A stretch of 64,000 nucleotides of DNA from an uncultured Bacteroidales bacterium (GTDB taxonomy: Bacteria; Bacteroidota; Bacteroidia; Bacteroidales; Paludibacteraceae): NCBI GenBank assembly GCA_903830915.1, contig CAIKVR010000356.1, forward strand, positions 1 through 64,000. The letters are read 5' to 3'. Positions within the stretch are counted from its first letter, which is position 1; every line of letters starts with the position of its first letter. Positions 55,346 to 64,000 of this stretch are shown here, one piece after another. The notes under the pieces were generated by a model. The model was not told the origin of the DNA. It ran no database searches and worked only from the letters and a program-made list of their open reading frames with translations. The position numbers and the translations under genes are program-made.

Positions 55346-56746
55346 TCATTTTGCCTGAAAAATAGACTCGCCGGTTTTTTGTTCGGTTTTATAAAACAAA
55401 ACAGCGCTGTCATTTTTCTTCGGATAATTTTGTTGAATCAACCGAATCATTTCGCCACCTGCCAGTAAAACCGGTCCGTAACCATGCGCAGCATAGTTGT
55501 GAATAGGACGGTAATAATAATACGCCGGGTCGAAACCCATTCCTGTTCCTACACAGGTGCCTTCCACTTCGCCTTTTGCATTTACCTTCGCAGCTACCGC
55601 ATTCCAGCTTAAAGTCACAATCGGTCCGTAAACCAGCGGATCAACCCAGCCTTTGTTTATGGCATGTGCAATGCAATAGGTATAAATGGCAGAAGCTGAT
55701 GTTTCGAGATATGAATCGTTCCGGTCGAGCAACTGATGCCACAGTCCATCGCCCGACTGGCAGGCAACAAGGCCGCGTATGTGTGCACGAAGCAATTCCA
55801 ACACTTTTTCACGTCCGGGATAATTTTCGGGCAGCGCATCAAGCACTTCCACTTTGGTCAAAATAGCCCAACCATTGGCACGCGCCCAATGAAAAGCAGG
55901 ATGCTCGCTCATTGCTTCCACCCAACCGTGACGATAGAGGCCTTTTTCTTTGATAAACATGCGGTCGGCAAAAAGCAAAACCTGCTTAACGGCCTCATCG
56001 TAGTATTTTTTATCACCGGTCAGTCTGCCCATGTTAGCAATAGCCGGAATTGACATAAACATATCGTCGAGCCAAACAGAATTTGGCTGCGGGCGGTTGC
56101 GGGCAAAAGTTCCATCGGGTAGGCGGTATTCCTTGTTCATGATGTAATCCATGTAGTTATCAATCATGCCCCGACCGTTGAATTTCAATCCGTCAAGTTG
56201 CGCTTTTATCATGGCCGAACACATTGCACCAGCATCGTCAAGTGCTTTTGGGTGCAATACCGGACGCATTTGCGCATCAACAACTCCTTCTTTGTACAAT
56301 TTCTCAAAATAAGGTGCCATTTCAGCCAGAAAGCTAAACCGGTCTGACACATACTTTGAATAGCGTTTAGCACCGGTGGTTTGCGCTGCCAGCAACATTC
56401 CGGCATAAGTCACACCCCATTCGTAACTTGTCAACCGGAAAGTTCCACATTCAAGTGCCGAGTTTTTATCAATTTTCGAATAATCGGTTATTACAGCTTT
56501 AGTTTCTTTGTTTATCACCGTGGTGGGTGTTGACTTATCCAGAAAATCAAACACACGGTCGATAACCGCTTTAACTTCCTCAACCCTTGGTATGCCATAA
56601 AATGTTTTATATTCGGGCTTCATTAAGTGCAATGGCGTATTGAAATCATTCGCCGGTTCCTTAGCGGGATCGGTCTGAGCCTGTGTCGTTGCAAAACTGC
56701 ATAAGCAGAATACAATCGGCAGACAATATTGAATTCTTCGTTTCAT
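55346..56746 (-). CDS. GH105 unsaturated glucuronyl/rhamnogalacturonyl hydrolase (2)
   Basis: The start is set at the ATG at 56746 (MKRRIQYCLPIVFCLCSFATTQAQ, signal peptide), giving 466 residues; the track's earlier start adds 13 unsupported codons. It is an (alpha/alpha)6 barrel with TSYEWGVTYAGMLLAA, SVWLDDMFMSIPAIANM, HWARANGWAILTKVEVLDALP and YGPVLLAGGEMIRL. It is the longer, divergent GH105 of the cluster and may take a differently decorated oligosaccharide. It lies 39 bp after the CE12 gene, so the two are likely cotranscribed. Confidence 0.9.
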   Translation of the reverse strand: MKRRIQYCLPIVFCLCSFATTQAQTDPAKEPANDFNTPLHLMKPEYKTFYGIPRVEEVKAVIDRVFDFLDKSTPTTVINKETKAVITDYSKIDKNSALECGTFRLTSYEWGVTYAGMLLAAQTTGAKRYSKYVSDRFSFLAEMAPYFEKLYKEGVVDAQMRPVLHPKALDDAGAMCSAMIKAQLDGLKFNGRGMIDNYMDYIMNKEYRLPDGTFARNRPQPNSVWLDDMFMSIPAIANMGRLTGDKKYYDEAVKQVLLFADRMFIKEKGLYRHGWVEAMSEHPAFHWARANGWAILTKVEVLDALPENYPGREKVLELLRAHIRGLVACQSGDGLWHQLLDRNDSYLETSASAIYTYCIAHAINKGWVDPLVYGPIVTLSWNAVAAKVNAKGEVEGTCVGTGMGFDPAYYYYRPIHNYAAHGYGPVLLAGGEMIRLIQQNYPKKNDSAVLFYKTEQKTGESIFQAK

Positions 56747-56785
56747 TGTGTATTTTTTAGCTTTACTGTCTTGTTTCACAATCAA

Positions 56786-57697
56786 TTACTTCAAAAGAAG
56801 TTCTTTGAGTTTGCAGTTTTTCAACTCGCGAATACCTTCGGCAATCGTTTTTGCATTCAATTTTGCACCGGCAAGCGAAGTATGCGTATGGTCGCCATAA
56901 TATAAACCCTGTATGGAGTCCTTTCCCATTTTATCCAATTTGTCGGCAATATGCTTATTAGCATCCAGATAATCCACTTTTTCCATCGCTGCAGCTTCCT
57001 TTGTCCATGCTCCAAAACCTTTATTATTGCGAATTACTGCTGTACTGTCGCGCGAAGTGAACATGTTTCGTGGTATGTGTGAAAGTAAAATCGGCGTTGC
57101 ACCTTTGGCTTTCACGTCGCGGGCGTATTTACGCATGTACCAGCCAAACGAATTGATAGTTACTTGTTTTCCGGTAGTTTCCATCACTACCGTTGTGTCT
57201 TTATCACCGTTTCCGGGAAGTGAAGCACGTGCTCGTCCGGTGTTGTATGGTCCGGAGTCATTGTGTCCAAACTGAATCAGCACATAATCGCCAGGTTGAA
57301 CACCCAGCAAAACTTTTTCCCATAAACCTTCGCTGATAAAAGTGCGGCTACTACGGCCTCCCAAGGCATGATTTTCGACTGAAACTTTGGTTGTATCACA
57401 ACTTTCCCAGAAAAAATGCCCCCAACCCCATTGTTTGTTGCTGCCATTATCCTGACCATTTTTCATGGTTGAATCACCAATCAGAAAAACAACGGGGCGA
57501 CCTTTTTTACGGCTTCTTCCGGCACGTTTTGGATCCGATTTAGTCGGATCAGCGCCCGATTTCAAGCCGAGCAAGTCTTCACCTGAAATTGTAGGTTTAT
57601 TCCCCTGAGCAGGCTTTTGTGAATTATCCTGCGCCATAGCAGGCAGACAAAGCAAAAGAGACAAGGCAATTACCGAAATCAGTTTTAATTTTTTCAT
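56786..57697 (-). CDS. SGNH rhamnogalacturonan acetylesterase (CE12-like), first gene of the minus-strand cluster
   Basis: The ATG at 57697 gives 303 residues; the track's first Met is a TTG one codon earlier. Signal peptide: LISVIALSLLLCLPAMAQ. A short basic, low-complexity stretch (about 25-65, KRAGRSRKKGR) precedes the SGNH domain: nucleophile in FLIGDSTMKNGQDN, NHALGGRSSRTF, QFGHNDSGPYN and the dyad in YGDHTHTSLAGA. It is a rhamnogalacturonan acetylesterase by family. It begins the minus-strand run and is divergent from the giant PL11 gene across a 585-bp intergenic region. Confidence 0.9.
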   Translation of the reverse strand: MKKLKLISVIALSLLLCLPAMAQDNSQKPAQGNKPTISGEDLLGLKSGADPTKSDPKRAGRSRKKGRPVVFLIGDSTMKNGQDNGSNKQWGWGHFFWESCDTTKVSVENHALGGRSSRTFISEGLWEKVLLGVQPGDYVLIQFGHNDSGPYNTGRARASLPGNGDKDTTVVMETTGKQVTINSFGWYMRKYARDVKAKGATPILLSHIPRNMFTSRDSTAVIRNNKGFGAWTKEAAAMEKVDYLDANKHIADKLDKMGKDSIQGLYYGDHTHTSLAGAKLNAKTIAEGIRELKNCKLKELLLK

Positions 57698-58282
57698 CAA
57701 ATATAAGTTCTTAAATTCATGGCTTTTCGCGATTTCATGACTGAAGTGAAAAATCAGTCACAAAATCTGATACAAAATTCGTTTAAATCGAACGTATAAC
57801 AAATGGAGAAATGTACTTTTGCATTGAAATAAATACATTCTTTCATCAAAATACAATTACAGATTTCACAGTGATATGATTTATATTTTACTTTACACTC
57901 TCAAAATCAACATTATAAATATTTTATGCGCAAATCAAGTTTGATTAATTTGAATTCAGTTCAATTTTCAAGCTTTTCTCATTAAAAACTGAAAAATCCC
58001 TATCAGCTACTATCTGACAATTAAAAGAAAAAGTGACACTAGCTGTTTGTAGAATGAATCATCAGTGACAATAAACCCATGAATATGCTTTACTTTTTTT
58101 AGCATACAAATTCTTTCGGTATTATATTTCTAAGACGGATAATCCTACCTGTAAAAATTTGATTCAAACATACACCTGATTTTGTGAATTGAAAGTGTAC
58201 TATATTCTATGTCATTGTACATTATTCCATTTCGGATTGAAGGAATAAGTAGTTAATTTGTACCTTTAAAATCTATATACAA
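57698..58282. promoter_or_regulatory. Divergent control region between the two pectin gene groups
   Basis: A 585-bp AT-rich gap without a credible ORF, from which both the minus-strand cluster and the PL11-GH53 group are transcribed. It holds TGACTGA-N9-TCAGTCA (57738-57760) and AATCAA-GT-TTGATT (57933-57946). On the plus side, TTAATTTG (58253-58260) is one base off the -7 consensus. No exact TAnnTTTG at sensible spacing was found for either side, which suggests activator-dependent promoters. Confidence 0.5.
57738..57760. promoter_or_regulatory. Inverted repeat, candidate operator
   Basis: TGACTGA and TCAGTCA are perfect 7-bp inverted repeats with a 9-base spacer (centre spacing 16 bp), 41 bp upstream of the CE12 start. 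It could bind a dimeric regulator or form a leader hairpin. Confidence 0.35.
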
Positions 58283-61200
58283 ATGAAAAATCCCATTTCC
58301 CAATTCAAATTAATCGTATTGTGTTTGCTGTATTTAAGCACCGGTTTATTGGCTCAAAGACCCATGGAAAAGCTGGACAGAAGCGTTACAGCTCAGAAAA
58401 TAGCAGGTGGTGTTTACGTTAACTGGCGCATTAATTCTGACGAGTGGTACAACACTTCTTATCGTTTGTATCGTGATGGAACAAAAATCTATGAGACCAC
58501 GACAACCGGAGCTTCAAACTACATTGACCCTTCGGGTACTTTCACTTCAAAATATACTGTTTCAAAAGTGAAAAACGGTGTGGAATCCGCGCAATCTGCT
58601 ACTGCCATATTTCTGACTAACGGTTACCTCGAAATTCCGGTACGTGACATAAAATCGATGGGTAAACAAGGTTATTACCTGAACGATGCAACCGCAGCTG
58701 ATTTGGATGGTGATGGACAATACGAAATCATCATTAAACGGATGAACCGCGACTGGAGTGCAACAAATACTAATTTTACATACTTTGAAGCCTATAAACT
58801 AGACGGAACCTTCATGTGGGCAATTGACGTAGGTCCGAACATTACAATGGACGTTGAAATTGACATTGCTGCATACGATTTTGATGGTGATGGTAAAGCT
58901 GAAGTATTTATGCGCAGCTCAGATAATACTGTTTTTGGATTAGATAAAAATAACCAGAATGGCACTTCTGTAGGCGATCGCGATGGCGATGGATATACAA
59001 ATTACCGCCAGGCACCATTCAACGGTATTGGTGGCGATGGATTTATGAATGCCGGTCCTGAGTACTTGTCTTTGATTGACGGAGCAACCGGAAAAGAAAT
59101 GGACTGGAAAAACTTTGTTCCACGTGGAAATTCCAGCGACTGGGGTGATGGATATGGGCATCGCGCTAATAAGTTTTATTTTGGAGCACCTTATTTGGAT
59201 GGAAAACACCCTAGTTTGTTTATCGGACGTGGAATTTATACCATGACTAAAATGCAGACTTATGACGTGGTTAATAAAAAAATGCTTGCGCGTTGGTATT
59301 GGGAATGTACTTCATCGGCCTCCAAACAGCAGGGTAAATACGATGATTCTCCTAAAGACTATTTTGCACAGGGATATCACAACTACACTATTGCCGACGT
59401 AGATGGTGATGGTTGTGACGAAGTAAACTGGGGCTCTATGACTATCGACCACGATGGGAAACCACTTTATTCAACTGAACTTGGTCACGGAGATGCACAA
59501 CATTACGGTGATTTTGACCCTTACCGAAAAGGTCTTGAAGCAGTAGCTTGTAATGAAGCAAAACCCGGCACCAACCTCAGAGATGCTAAAACAGGAAAAT
59601 TGCTGTATCGTCACGTATCACCATCCGATTGCGGACGTGTAGGTGTCGGACATATAACTGATTTACTCAAAGGTGCTCAGATGTGGGGTGCCGGTGTAGG
59701 TCTTTCATGTACCGATAGAGTGGAGGGCAGTAGTTTTGGAATGCCTGAAAGTAATTGTATGTACTGGGATGGAGATTTATTGCAAGAGGGTTGTGACCAT
59801 ACCGGTTTCTCTGTTGAAACAGGCGTGGGTTATGGTTGTATAACTAAATTTAATGGATATGGAAATGTAACACACCTTTTAGACGCTGACGCCTATTCTT
59901 GTAATTACACCAAAGGTACGCCCTGTCTGCAAGCCGATATTTTTGGTGACTGGCGAGAAGAAGCTATGTGGTGGCGTCCTGACAGTTTGGCTCTACGCAT
60001 TTATTCTACACCATATTCCACAACAAACCGTATTTATTCATTGGAATACGATCATCAATATCGTCAGGCACTTTGCTGGCAAATGTGTGGATATAATCAG
60101 CCACCTCATACCAGTTTCTATTTAGGAAGCGACTTTCCAATGCCAATTCCACCAAAATGTACCAATGGAAAACTTGTTTGGAAAGGAACAACTGCAAGCT
60201 GGGATAATACTTCTGCCAACTGGATGGATGGTGATGATGCTGTAAATCTATTAGCAGGAACAAGTACTCCTACCAATTTTGTGGATGGAAAAAGTGTTTT
60301 GTTCGATACACATTCCACTACAAGAAACGTGAATATCACCGGAACACTAAGTCCTGAATTGTTATCAGTGGCTGGGATCTACAATTATACTATCGAAGGA
60401 AAGGGCTCATTATCAGGCACTATGCGCCTTGACAAAATGGGTGACAGTACATTGGTAATGAATGGTTCACACAGCTACACGGGTAATACAGAAGTATGGG
60501 AAGGTAATCTATGGATGAACGGAACGCTCTCTGCTTCACCTATAATTGTTCGACGCCATGCAAATTTTGGTGGAAAAGTAATGCTTGGTAGTAATGTTTC
60601 AACCGAATATAATGCAGGAGTATATCCGGGAGGTTTTATGGTTGCCGATACGATGACTGTGAATGGAAACCTGAATTTAGTTACAGGAGCTAAATTAATC
60701 GTTGATTTGTCCGACAATCCGAATGTTCAGACCACAGCAAACAAAGTTGGCGGTTCAACTGCAAAAAATGATTTTCTATACATAAATGGAACGTTACAAA
60801 TTGGTACGGGTTCTATTTTATTGATTAATGAAATAGCCGATACTATATCGGTTGGAAAATACCTGATTGGAAAAATAAATGCTATATCTGGAACTTTGTC
60901 AACAATAAAAATTCAGGGAACTTCTGGAAAATCTGTTGAGTTGAGTTATGATGGCACTACTAAAAATCTATATTTGATAGTAAAAGGAACTCGTGCCGCC
61001 GGAAATGTGTCATGGTTAGGAAAAGTGGATACCAACTGGAATATTGCCAAAACAGCTAACTGGAGTAATAACGGTTTTTCTGACATTTTTGTAAGTAAAG
61101 ACAGTGTGTTATTTGATGCAACAGGATTAAATAAAACCATTAATGTTGTCGACAGTATTCAGGCTGCATACATGGAAGTAAATTCAAATACAGCTTATAC

Positions 61201-63022
61201 ATTTAATGGTACAGGTGCTTTGACCGGTTCAATGAATTTATATAAAACCAATACCGGTACATTAAACATTAATAACAGAAATAATTATACCGGAAAAACG
61301 ATTGTAGATGGAGGAACACTGGTCATGAAATACGCTCCATCCGCTACAAATAATGGAGGAATTGGAACACCGATAAGCGATCCGGCTTATTTTGTAGTTA
61401 AAGATAGTGCTATTGTTCAAGTAACTACGGCTAACGAAATTTCTGCACGTGGTATGACAATGGCAGGAACTACCGGTGGATTATTGAATGTGCCTTCGAG
61501 TTTATACTGGAACGGAACAATTACCGGAACAAAACTCACAAAATTGGGTGCAGGAATACTATATATAGGAAGCAACAATTCCGGACTTGGAGAAACTGTA
61601 TTGAAAGCAGGAACACTGAAATTGAATTCAGATGGAGCTGTACCTTATGGTGTTGGTAAAAAAATTACACTAATGGGCGGAACCCTCGAAACAGTTAATA
61701 CCATTGGTGGATATCTCACGAGTAGTCACAGCATTGACGTTCCAACCGGTTGTACTGCCACAGTAGTTGCAGGTGCCCGTTGCGAATACAACGGAGTATT
61801 AACCGGGGATGGGATATTGAATTGGAGTTGCGATTATATTCGTGCATATATTAATGGTAACTGGTCGGCATTTACCGGTACATTGAATATAACTGCAAAT
61901 GCTGCTAATTCATCCTACGAAAACCATTTTATAGTAAATACAAGTATTGGATTCCCCAATGCAACAGTAAGTTTGGGAACAGGCGTAATTATGTCATATA
62001 AAAATGGAACAAGCGATAATGGCACAACAACTATAAAAATTGGCATGCTTAATGGAACCGGTACTTTCTATAATGCCGGACTAGAAGTGGGAGCATCAGG
62101 AGATAATGGTTATTTCTCGGGTGTTATTTCGGGTGCTACTACGATAAATAAAGTGGGTACAGGACTTTGGATTTTAGGAGGTACCCATACATATACAGGT
62201 ACAACAACAGTTACGGCAGGTTCAATGACACTTTCAGGAACTTTAAGTACAGGTATGATTACAGTGGCAAACGGAGCAACCCTTAATCTTACCGGTTCGA
62301 CAGGCGGAACTGTTTTTATTTCAAAAGGTGGAACTGCTACCATAAACGGTTCTGTTGCCGGAAGTCTTGCCAATAATGGTACGCTGAAAGGTACAGGAAC
62401 AATAACCGGCACTTCGATTTTAGATAACAATTCGATTACTTTACCTGGTGCAGCTAGTATTGGAACCTTAACTTTTGGTTCAAATGTAACAATGAATTTA
62501 TCAGCTACACTTTCTATGCAGGTACTTGCAGGCTCATCAAGTTATGATAGAGTGGCGGTTACAGGAAAATTTACTTGTAACGGAACATTATCCGTTACAA
62601 TTTTATCAGGAACTTCGGTTATTGGCGATACCTATCAGTTAATCACCGCCGGAAGTATTGCCGGAAAATTTGTTACTTTAGATCTTCCTGTATTAGCTCA
62701 GGGATTGGAATGGGATACATCAGAACTTTACACTACGGGAACTATCAAGGTAAAAGCTGCAACCGGTTTGAGTATTCCCGGAATAATAACCGGAGTAAAA
62801 CAAAATCCAACAAACGGTTTATTCAGAGTTTATACTGAATTTCCGTTAGATAAAATAAACATTCTGGTAACCAACTTACAGGGGAAATTAGTTTATGAAA
62901 GTATTGTTTCAACTAAAACTGAAATAGAAGTGGATTTAACCGGACAGCCAAGTGGCGTGTATCTTTTACGGATAACTTCGGATAAAGACAGTTCAAATCT
63001 ACTGAAACTTATTAAGCAATAA
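58283..63022 (+). CDS. Giant PL11 rhamnogalacturonan lyase with autotransporter-type repeats and T9SS sorting domain
   Basis: This 1579-residue protein has a signal peptide (LIVLCLLYLSTGLLAQ). Residues about 25-625 form a full PL11 lyase: RPMEKLDRSVTAQK, calcium loops DLDGDGQYEI, DFDGDGKAEV, DVDGDGCDE, and ADIFGDWREEAMWW. Residues about 630-1480 are beta-helical with passenger-associated repeats of the autotransporter kind, such as TGNTEVWEGNLWMNG, TGKTIVDGGTLVM and TGTTTVTAGSMTLSG. Two longer modules start alike (LVWKGTTASWDNTSANW, VSWLGKVDTNWNIAKTANW). A type A T9SS sorting domain ends the protein (about 1500-1579). It should be a surface-displayed lyase on a long stalk, attacking intact RG-I. 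A strong terminator follows. Confidence 0.92.
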   Translation: MKNPISQFKLIVLCLLYLSTGLLAQRPMEKLDRSVTAQKIAGGVYVNWRINSDEWYNTSYRLYRDGTKIYETTTTGASNYIDPSGTFTSKYTVSKVKNGVESAQSATAIFLTNGYLEIPVRDIKSMGKQGYYLNDATAADLDGDGQYEIIIKRMNRDWSATNTNFTYFEAYKLDGTFMWAIDVGPNITMDVEIDIAAYDFDGDGKAEVFMRSSDNTVFGLDKNNQNGTSVGDRDGDGYTNYRQAPFNGIGGDGFMNAGPEYLSLIDGATGKEMDWKNFVPRGNSSDWGDGYGHRANKFYFGAPYLDGKHPSLFIGRGIYTMTKMQTYDVVNKKMLARWYWECTSSASKQQGKYDDSPKDYFAQGYHNYTIADVDGDGCDEVNWGSMTIDHDGKPLYSTELGHGDAQHYGDFDPYRKGLEAVACNEAKPGTNLRDAKTGKLLYRHVSPSDCGRVGVGHITDLLKGAQMWGAGVGLSCTDRVEGSSFGMPESNCMYWDGDLLQEGCDHTGFSVETGVGYGCITKFNGYGNVTHLLDADAYSCNYTKGTPCLQADIFGDWREEAMWWRPDSLALRIYSTPYSTTNRIYSLEYDHQYRQALCWQMCGYNQPPHTSFYLGSDFPMPIPPKCTNGKLVWKGTTASWDNTSANWMDGDDAVNLLAGTSTPTNFVDGKSVLFDTHSTTRNVNITGTLSPELLSVAGIYNYTIEGKGSLSGTMRLDKMGDSTLVMNGSHSYTGNTEVWEGNLWMNGTLSASPIIVRRHANFGGKVMLGSNVSTEYNAGVYPGGFMVADTMTVNGNLNLVTGAKLIVDLSDNPNVQTTANKVGGSTAKNDFLYINGTLQIGTGSILLINEIADTISVGKYLIGKINAISGTLSTIKIQGTSGKSVELSYDGTTKNLYLIVKGTRAAGNVSWLGKVDTNWNIAKTANWSNNGFSDIFVSKDSVLFDATGLNKTINVVDSIQAAYMEVNSNTAYTFNGTGALTGSMNLYKTNTGTLNINNRNNYTGKTIVDGGTLVMKYAPSATNNGGIGTPISDPAYFVVKDSAIVQVTTANEISARGMTMAGTTGGLLNVPSSLYWNGTITGTKLTKLGAGILYIGSNNSGLGETVLKAGTLKLNSDGAVPYGVGKKITLMGGTLETVNTIGGYLTSSHSIDVPTGCTATVVAGARCEYNGVLTGDGILNWSCDYIRAYINGNWSAFTGTLNITANAANSSYENHFIVNTSIGFPNATVSLGTGVIMSYKNGTSDNGTTTIKIGMLNGTGTFYNAGLEVGASGDNGYFSGVISGATTINKVGTGLWILGGTHTYTGTTTVTAGSMTLSGTLSTGMITVANGATLNLTGSTGGTVFISKGGTATINGSVAGSLANNGTLKGTGTITGTSILDNNSITLPGAASIGTLTFGSNVTMNLSATLSMQVLAGSSSYDRVAVTGKFTCNGTLSVTILSGTSVIGDTYQLITAGSIAGKFVTLDLPVLAQGLEWDTSELYTTGTIKVKAATGLSIPGIITGVKQNPTNGLFRVYTEFPLDKINILVTNLQGKLVYESIVSTKTEIEVDLTGQPSGVYLLRITSDKDSSNLLKLIKQ

Positions 63023-63039
63023 CTAGCTGAAAATAAGCA

Positions 63040-63085
63040 AAATCGGTTGAACTTTTCAAATTGAAGTTCAACCGATTTTATTTTA
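63040..63085 (+). terminator. Rho-independent terminator after giant PL11
   Basis: AAATCGGTTGAACTT (63040-63054) and AAGTTCAACCGATTT (63064-63078) form a perfect 15-bp stem with a 9-base loop and a TATTTTAT tail, 17 bp after the stop codon. Confidence 0.88.
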
Positions 63086-63119
63086 TACATGTATTAGCAA
63101 AAACAATTCGACAAAATAA

Positions 63120-63149
63120 TTGCATTGTTATGCTTAATCTGTATTTTTG
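63120..63149 (+). promoter_or_regulatory. Bacteroidetes-type promoter for the GH53 gene
   Basis: TTG at 63120-63122, a 19-bp spacer, then TATTTTTG at 63142-63149, an exact match to the phylum consensus. The ATG follows 21 bp later. Confidence 0.75.
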
Positions 63150-63170
63150 TAAACTCTAATATCAATACTT

Positions 63171-64000
63171 ATGCAATCACAACCATTAAAATCATTTTTT
63201 TTTGCAATTGCTTTTTCAGTATTAAATTTTACTTCGGGTTGCAAAGCCGAAACACCTATAGTTAACCCTCCGGTTGTAATTACTCCTACCGACACCACTA
63301 CCTTTGCCAAAGGAGCCGATATAAGCTGGCTGCCACAAATGGAAGCTACCGGATATAAATTTTACAGTGATAGTGGAGCGGTTGAAGATTGCTTCAAAAT
63401 TCTGAAAGACCATGGTATCAATTCCATTCGTTTACGCACCTGGGTTAACCCCTCGAACGACCGTGCAGCGGGACATTGCAGCAAAGCCGAAACAGTGGCA
63501 ATGGCCGTGCGTGCTAAACAATGGGGCATGAGGGTGATGATTGACTTTCATTACAGCGATTCATGGGCTGATCCCGGCAAACAGGTAAAACCCAAAGCGT
63601 GGGAAGGTCTCACTTTCGATCAATTACAACAAGCACTATACGATTATACGTTCGATGTGATGATGGCTCTGAAAATTGCCAACATAAAACCCGAATGGGT
63701 ACAGGTAGGAAATGAAACTCCGGGCGGTATGGTATTACCGGAAGGAAGTTCAAACAACTGGCCTCAGCTCGCCAAGCTAATAAACAAAGGATATGACGCA
63801 ATTAAAGCTGTTTGCCCAACCTCAAAAGTCATTTTGCATATCGACCAGGGAAACAACAATGCACGTTTCCAATGGTGGTTTGATGCTGCGAAGGCTAATG
63901 GGGCAAAATATGATGTAATAGGATTATCTTATTATCCATACTGGCTGAGCGATGCGCATTCTGATTACACATATTCCATCAATGACTTAGCTGCGAATCT
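63171..64000 (+). CDS. GH53 endo-beta-1,4-galactanase, lipoprotein (3' partial)
   Basis: Not in the ORF track because its stop lies beyond the window; the frame from ATG 63171 is open for 276 codons to the edge. The N-terminus has a hydrophobic stretch ending in LNFTSGCKAE, a plausible lipoprotein cleavage site at the Cys. The GH53 barrel starts at FAKGADISWLPQME, with SIRLRTWVNP, MIDFHYSDSWADPG, the acid/base Glu in VQVGNETPGG and GLSYYPYWL. It cleaves beta-1,4-galactan or arabinogalactan I side chains, probably at the outer membrane surface, and would feed the GH2 enzymes. Confidence 0.92.
   Translation, partial: MQSQPLKSFFFAIAFSVLNFTSGCKAETPIVNPPVVITPTDTTTFAKGADISWLPQMEATGYKFYSDSGAVEDCFKILKDHGINSIRLRTWVNPSNDRAAGHCSKAETVAMAVRAKQWGMRVMIDFHYSDSWADPGKQVKPKAWEGLTFDQLQQALYDYTFDVMMALKIANIKPEWVQVGNETPGGMVLPEGSSNNWPQLAKLINKGYDAIKAVCPTSKVILHIDQGNNNARFQWWFDAAKANGAKYDVIGLSYYPYWLSDAHSDYTYSINDLAAN

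Overview
The window looks like a chromosome segment of a moderately AT-rich, pectin-degrading member of the Bacteroidota, probably order Bacteroidales. A Paludibacter-like anaerobe is my guess, but the genus is not established. The evidence is: a fused lpxC-fabZ gene between lpxD and lpxA; several secreted proteins ending in type IX secretion system (T9SS) sorting domains; promoters with the TAnnTTTG -7 box typical of the phylum; and CAZyme families (PL11, GH105, GH106, GH97, PL22) in the combination Bacteroidetes use for pectin.

Layout. (1) 0-6.8 kb: a large T9SS-sorted adhesin-like protein, cut by the left edge, followed by an OmpA-family outer membrane protein. (2) 7-15.3 kb: housekeeping genes: pepD, an HD-domain phosphohydrolase, lpxD / lpxC-fabZ / lpxA for lipid A, and glnS. 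(3) 15.4-17.8 kb: an S9 serine peptidase on the minus strand. (4) 18-25.5 kb: four consecutive secreted endonuclease I-family proteins with T9SS-type C-termini. (5) 25.5-57.7 kb: about 32 kb of same-strand (minus) genes for rhamnogalacturonan I and attached pectin: GH97, GH43, two PL9, PL22, three GH28, GH106, three or four SGNH esterases, two GH2, PL11, two GH105, L-rhamnose mutarotase and an arabinose/fucose isomerase-family protein. (6) 58.3-64 kb, plus strand: a giant T9SS-sorted PL11 lyase with autotransporter-type repeats, then a GH53 endo-galactanase cut by the right edge.

How the genes work together (inference from families). Surface lyases (PL11, PL9) would cut backbone and homogalacturonan. 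Esterases remove acetyl groups. GH53/GH2 and GH43 strip galactan and arabinan. GH28, GH105, GH106 and PL22 finish oligosaccharides, probably in the periplasm. RhaM and the isomerase lead rhamnose and arabinose into catabolism. No SusC/SusD pair, sugar transporter or regulator of this system lies in the window.

The most unexplained DNA is non-coding: a run of about 20 diverged 21-bp units with no indels between two pectin genes (41.78-42.21 kb); a TTCGC/GAACGAAGTGA repeat patch that supplies the end of pepD and the start codon of the next gene (8.42-8.66 kb); two copies of a ~105-bp hairpin-ended element directly after stop codons inside operons (12.5 and 55.3 kb); and a perfect 57-bp tandem duplication across a GH28 stop codon (40.4 kb). 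No tRNA, rRNA, CRISPR array, transposase or integrase was recognised.
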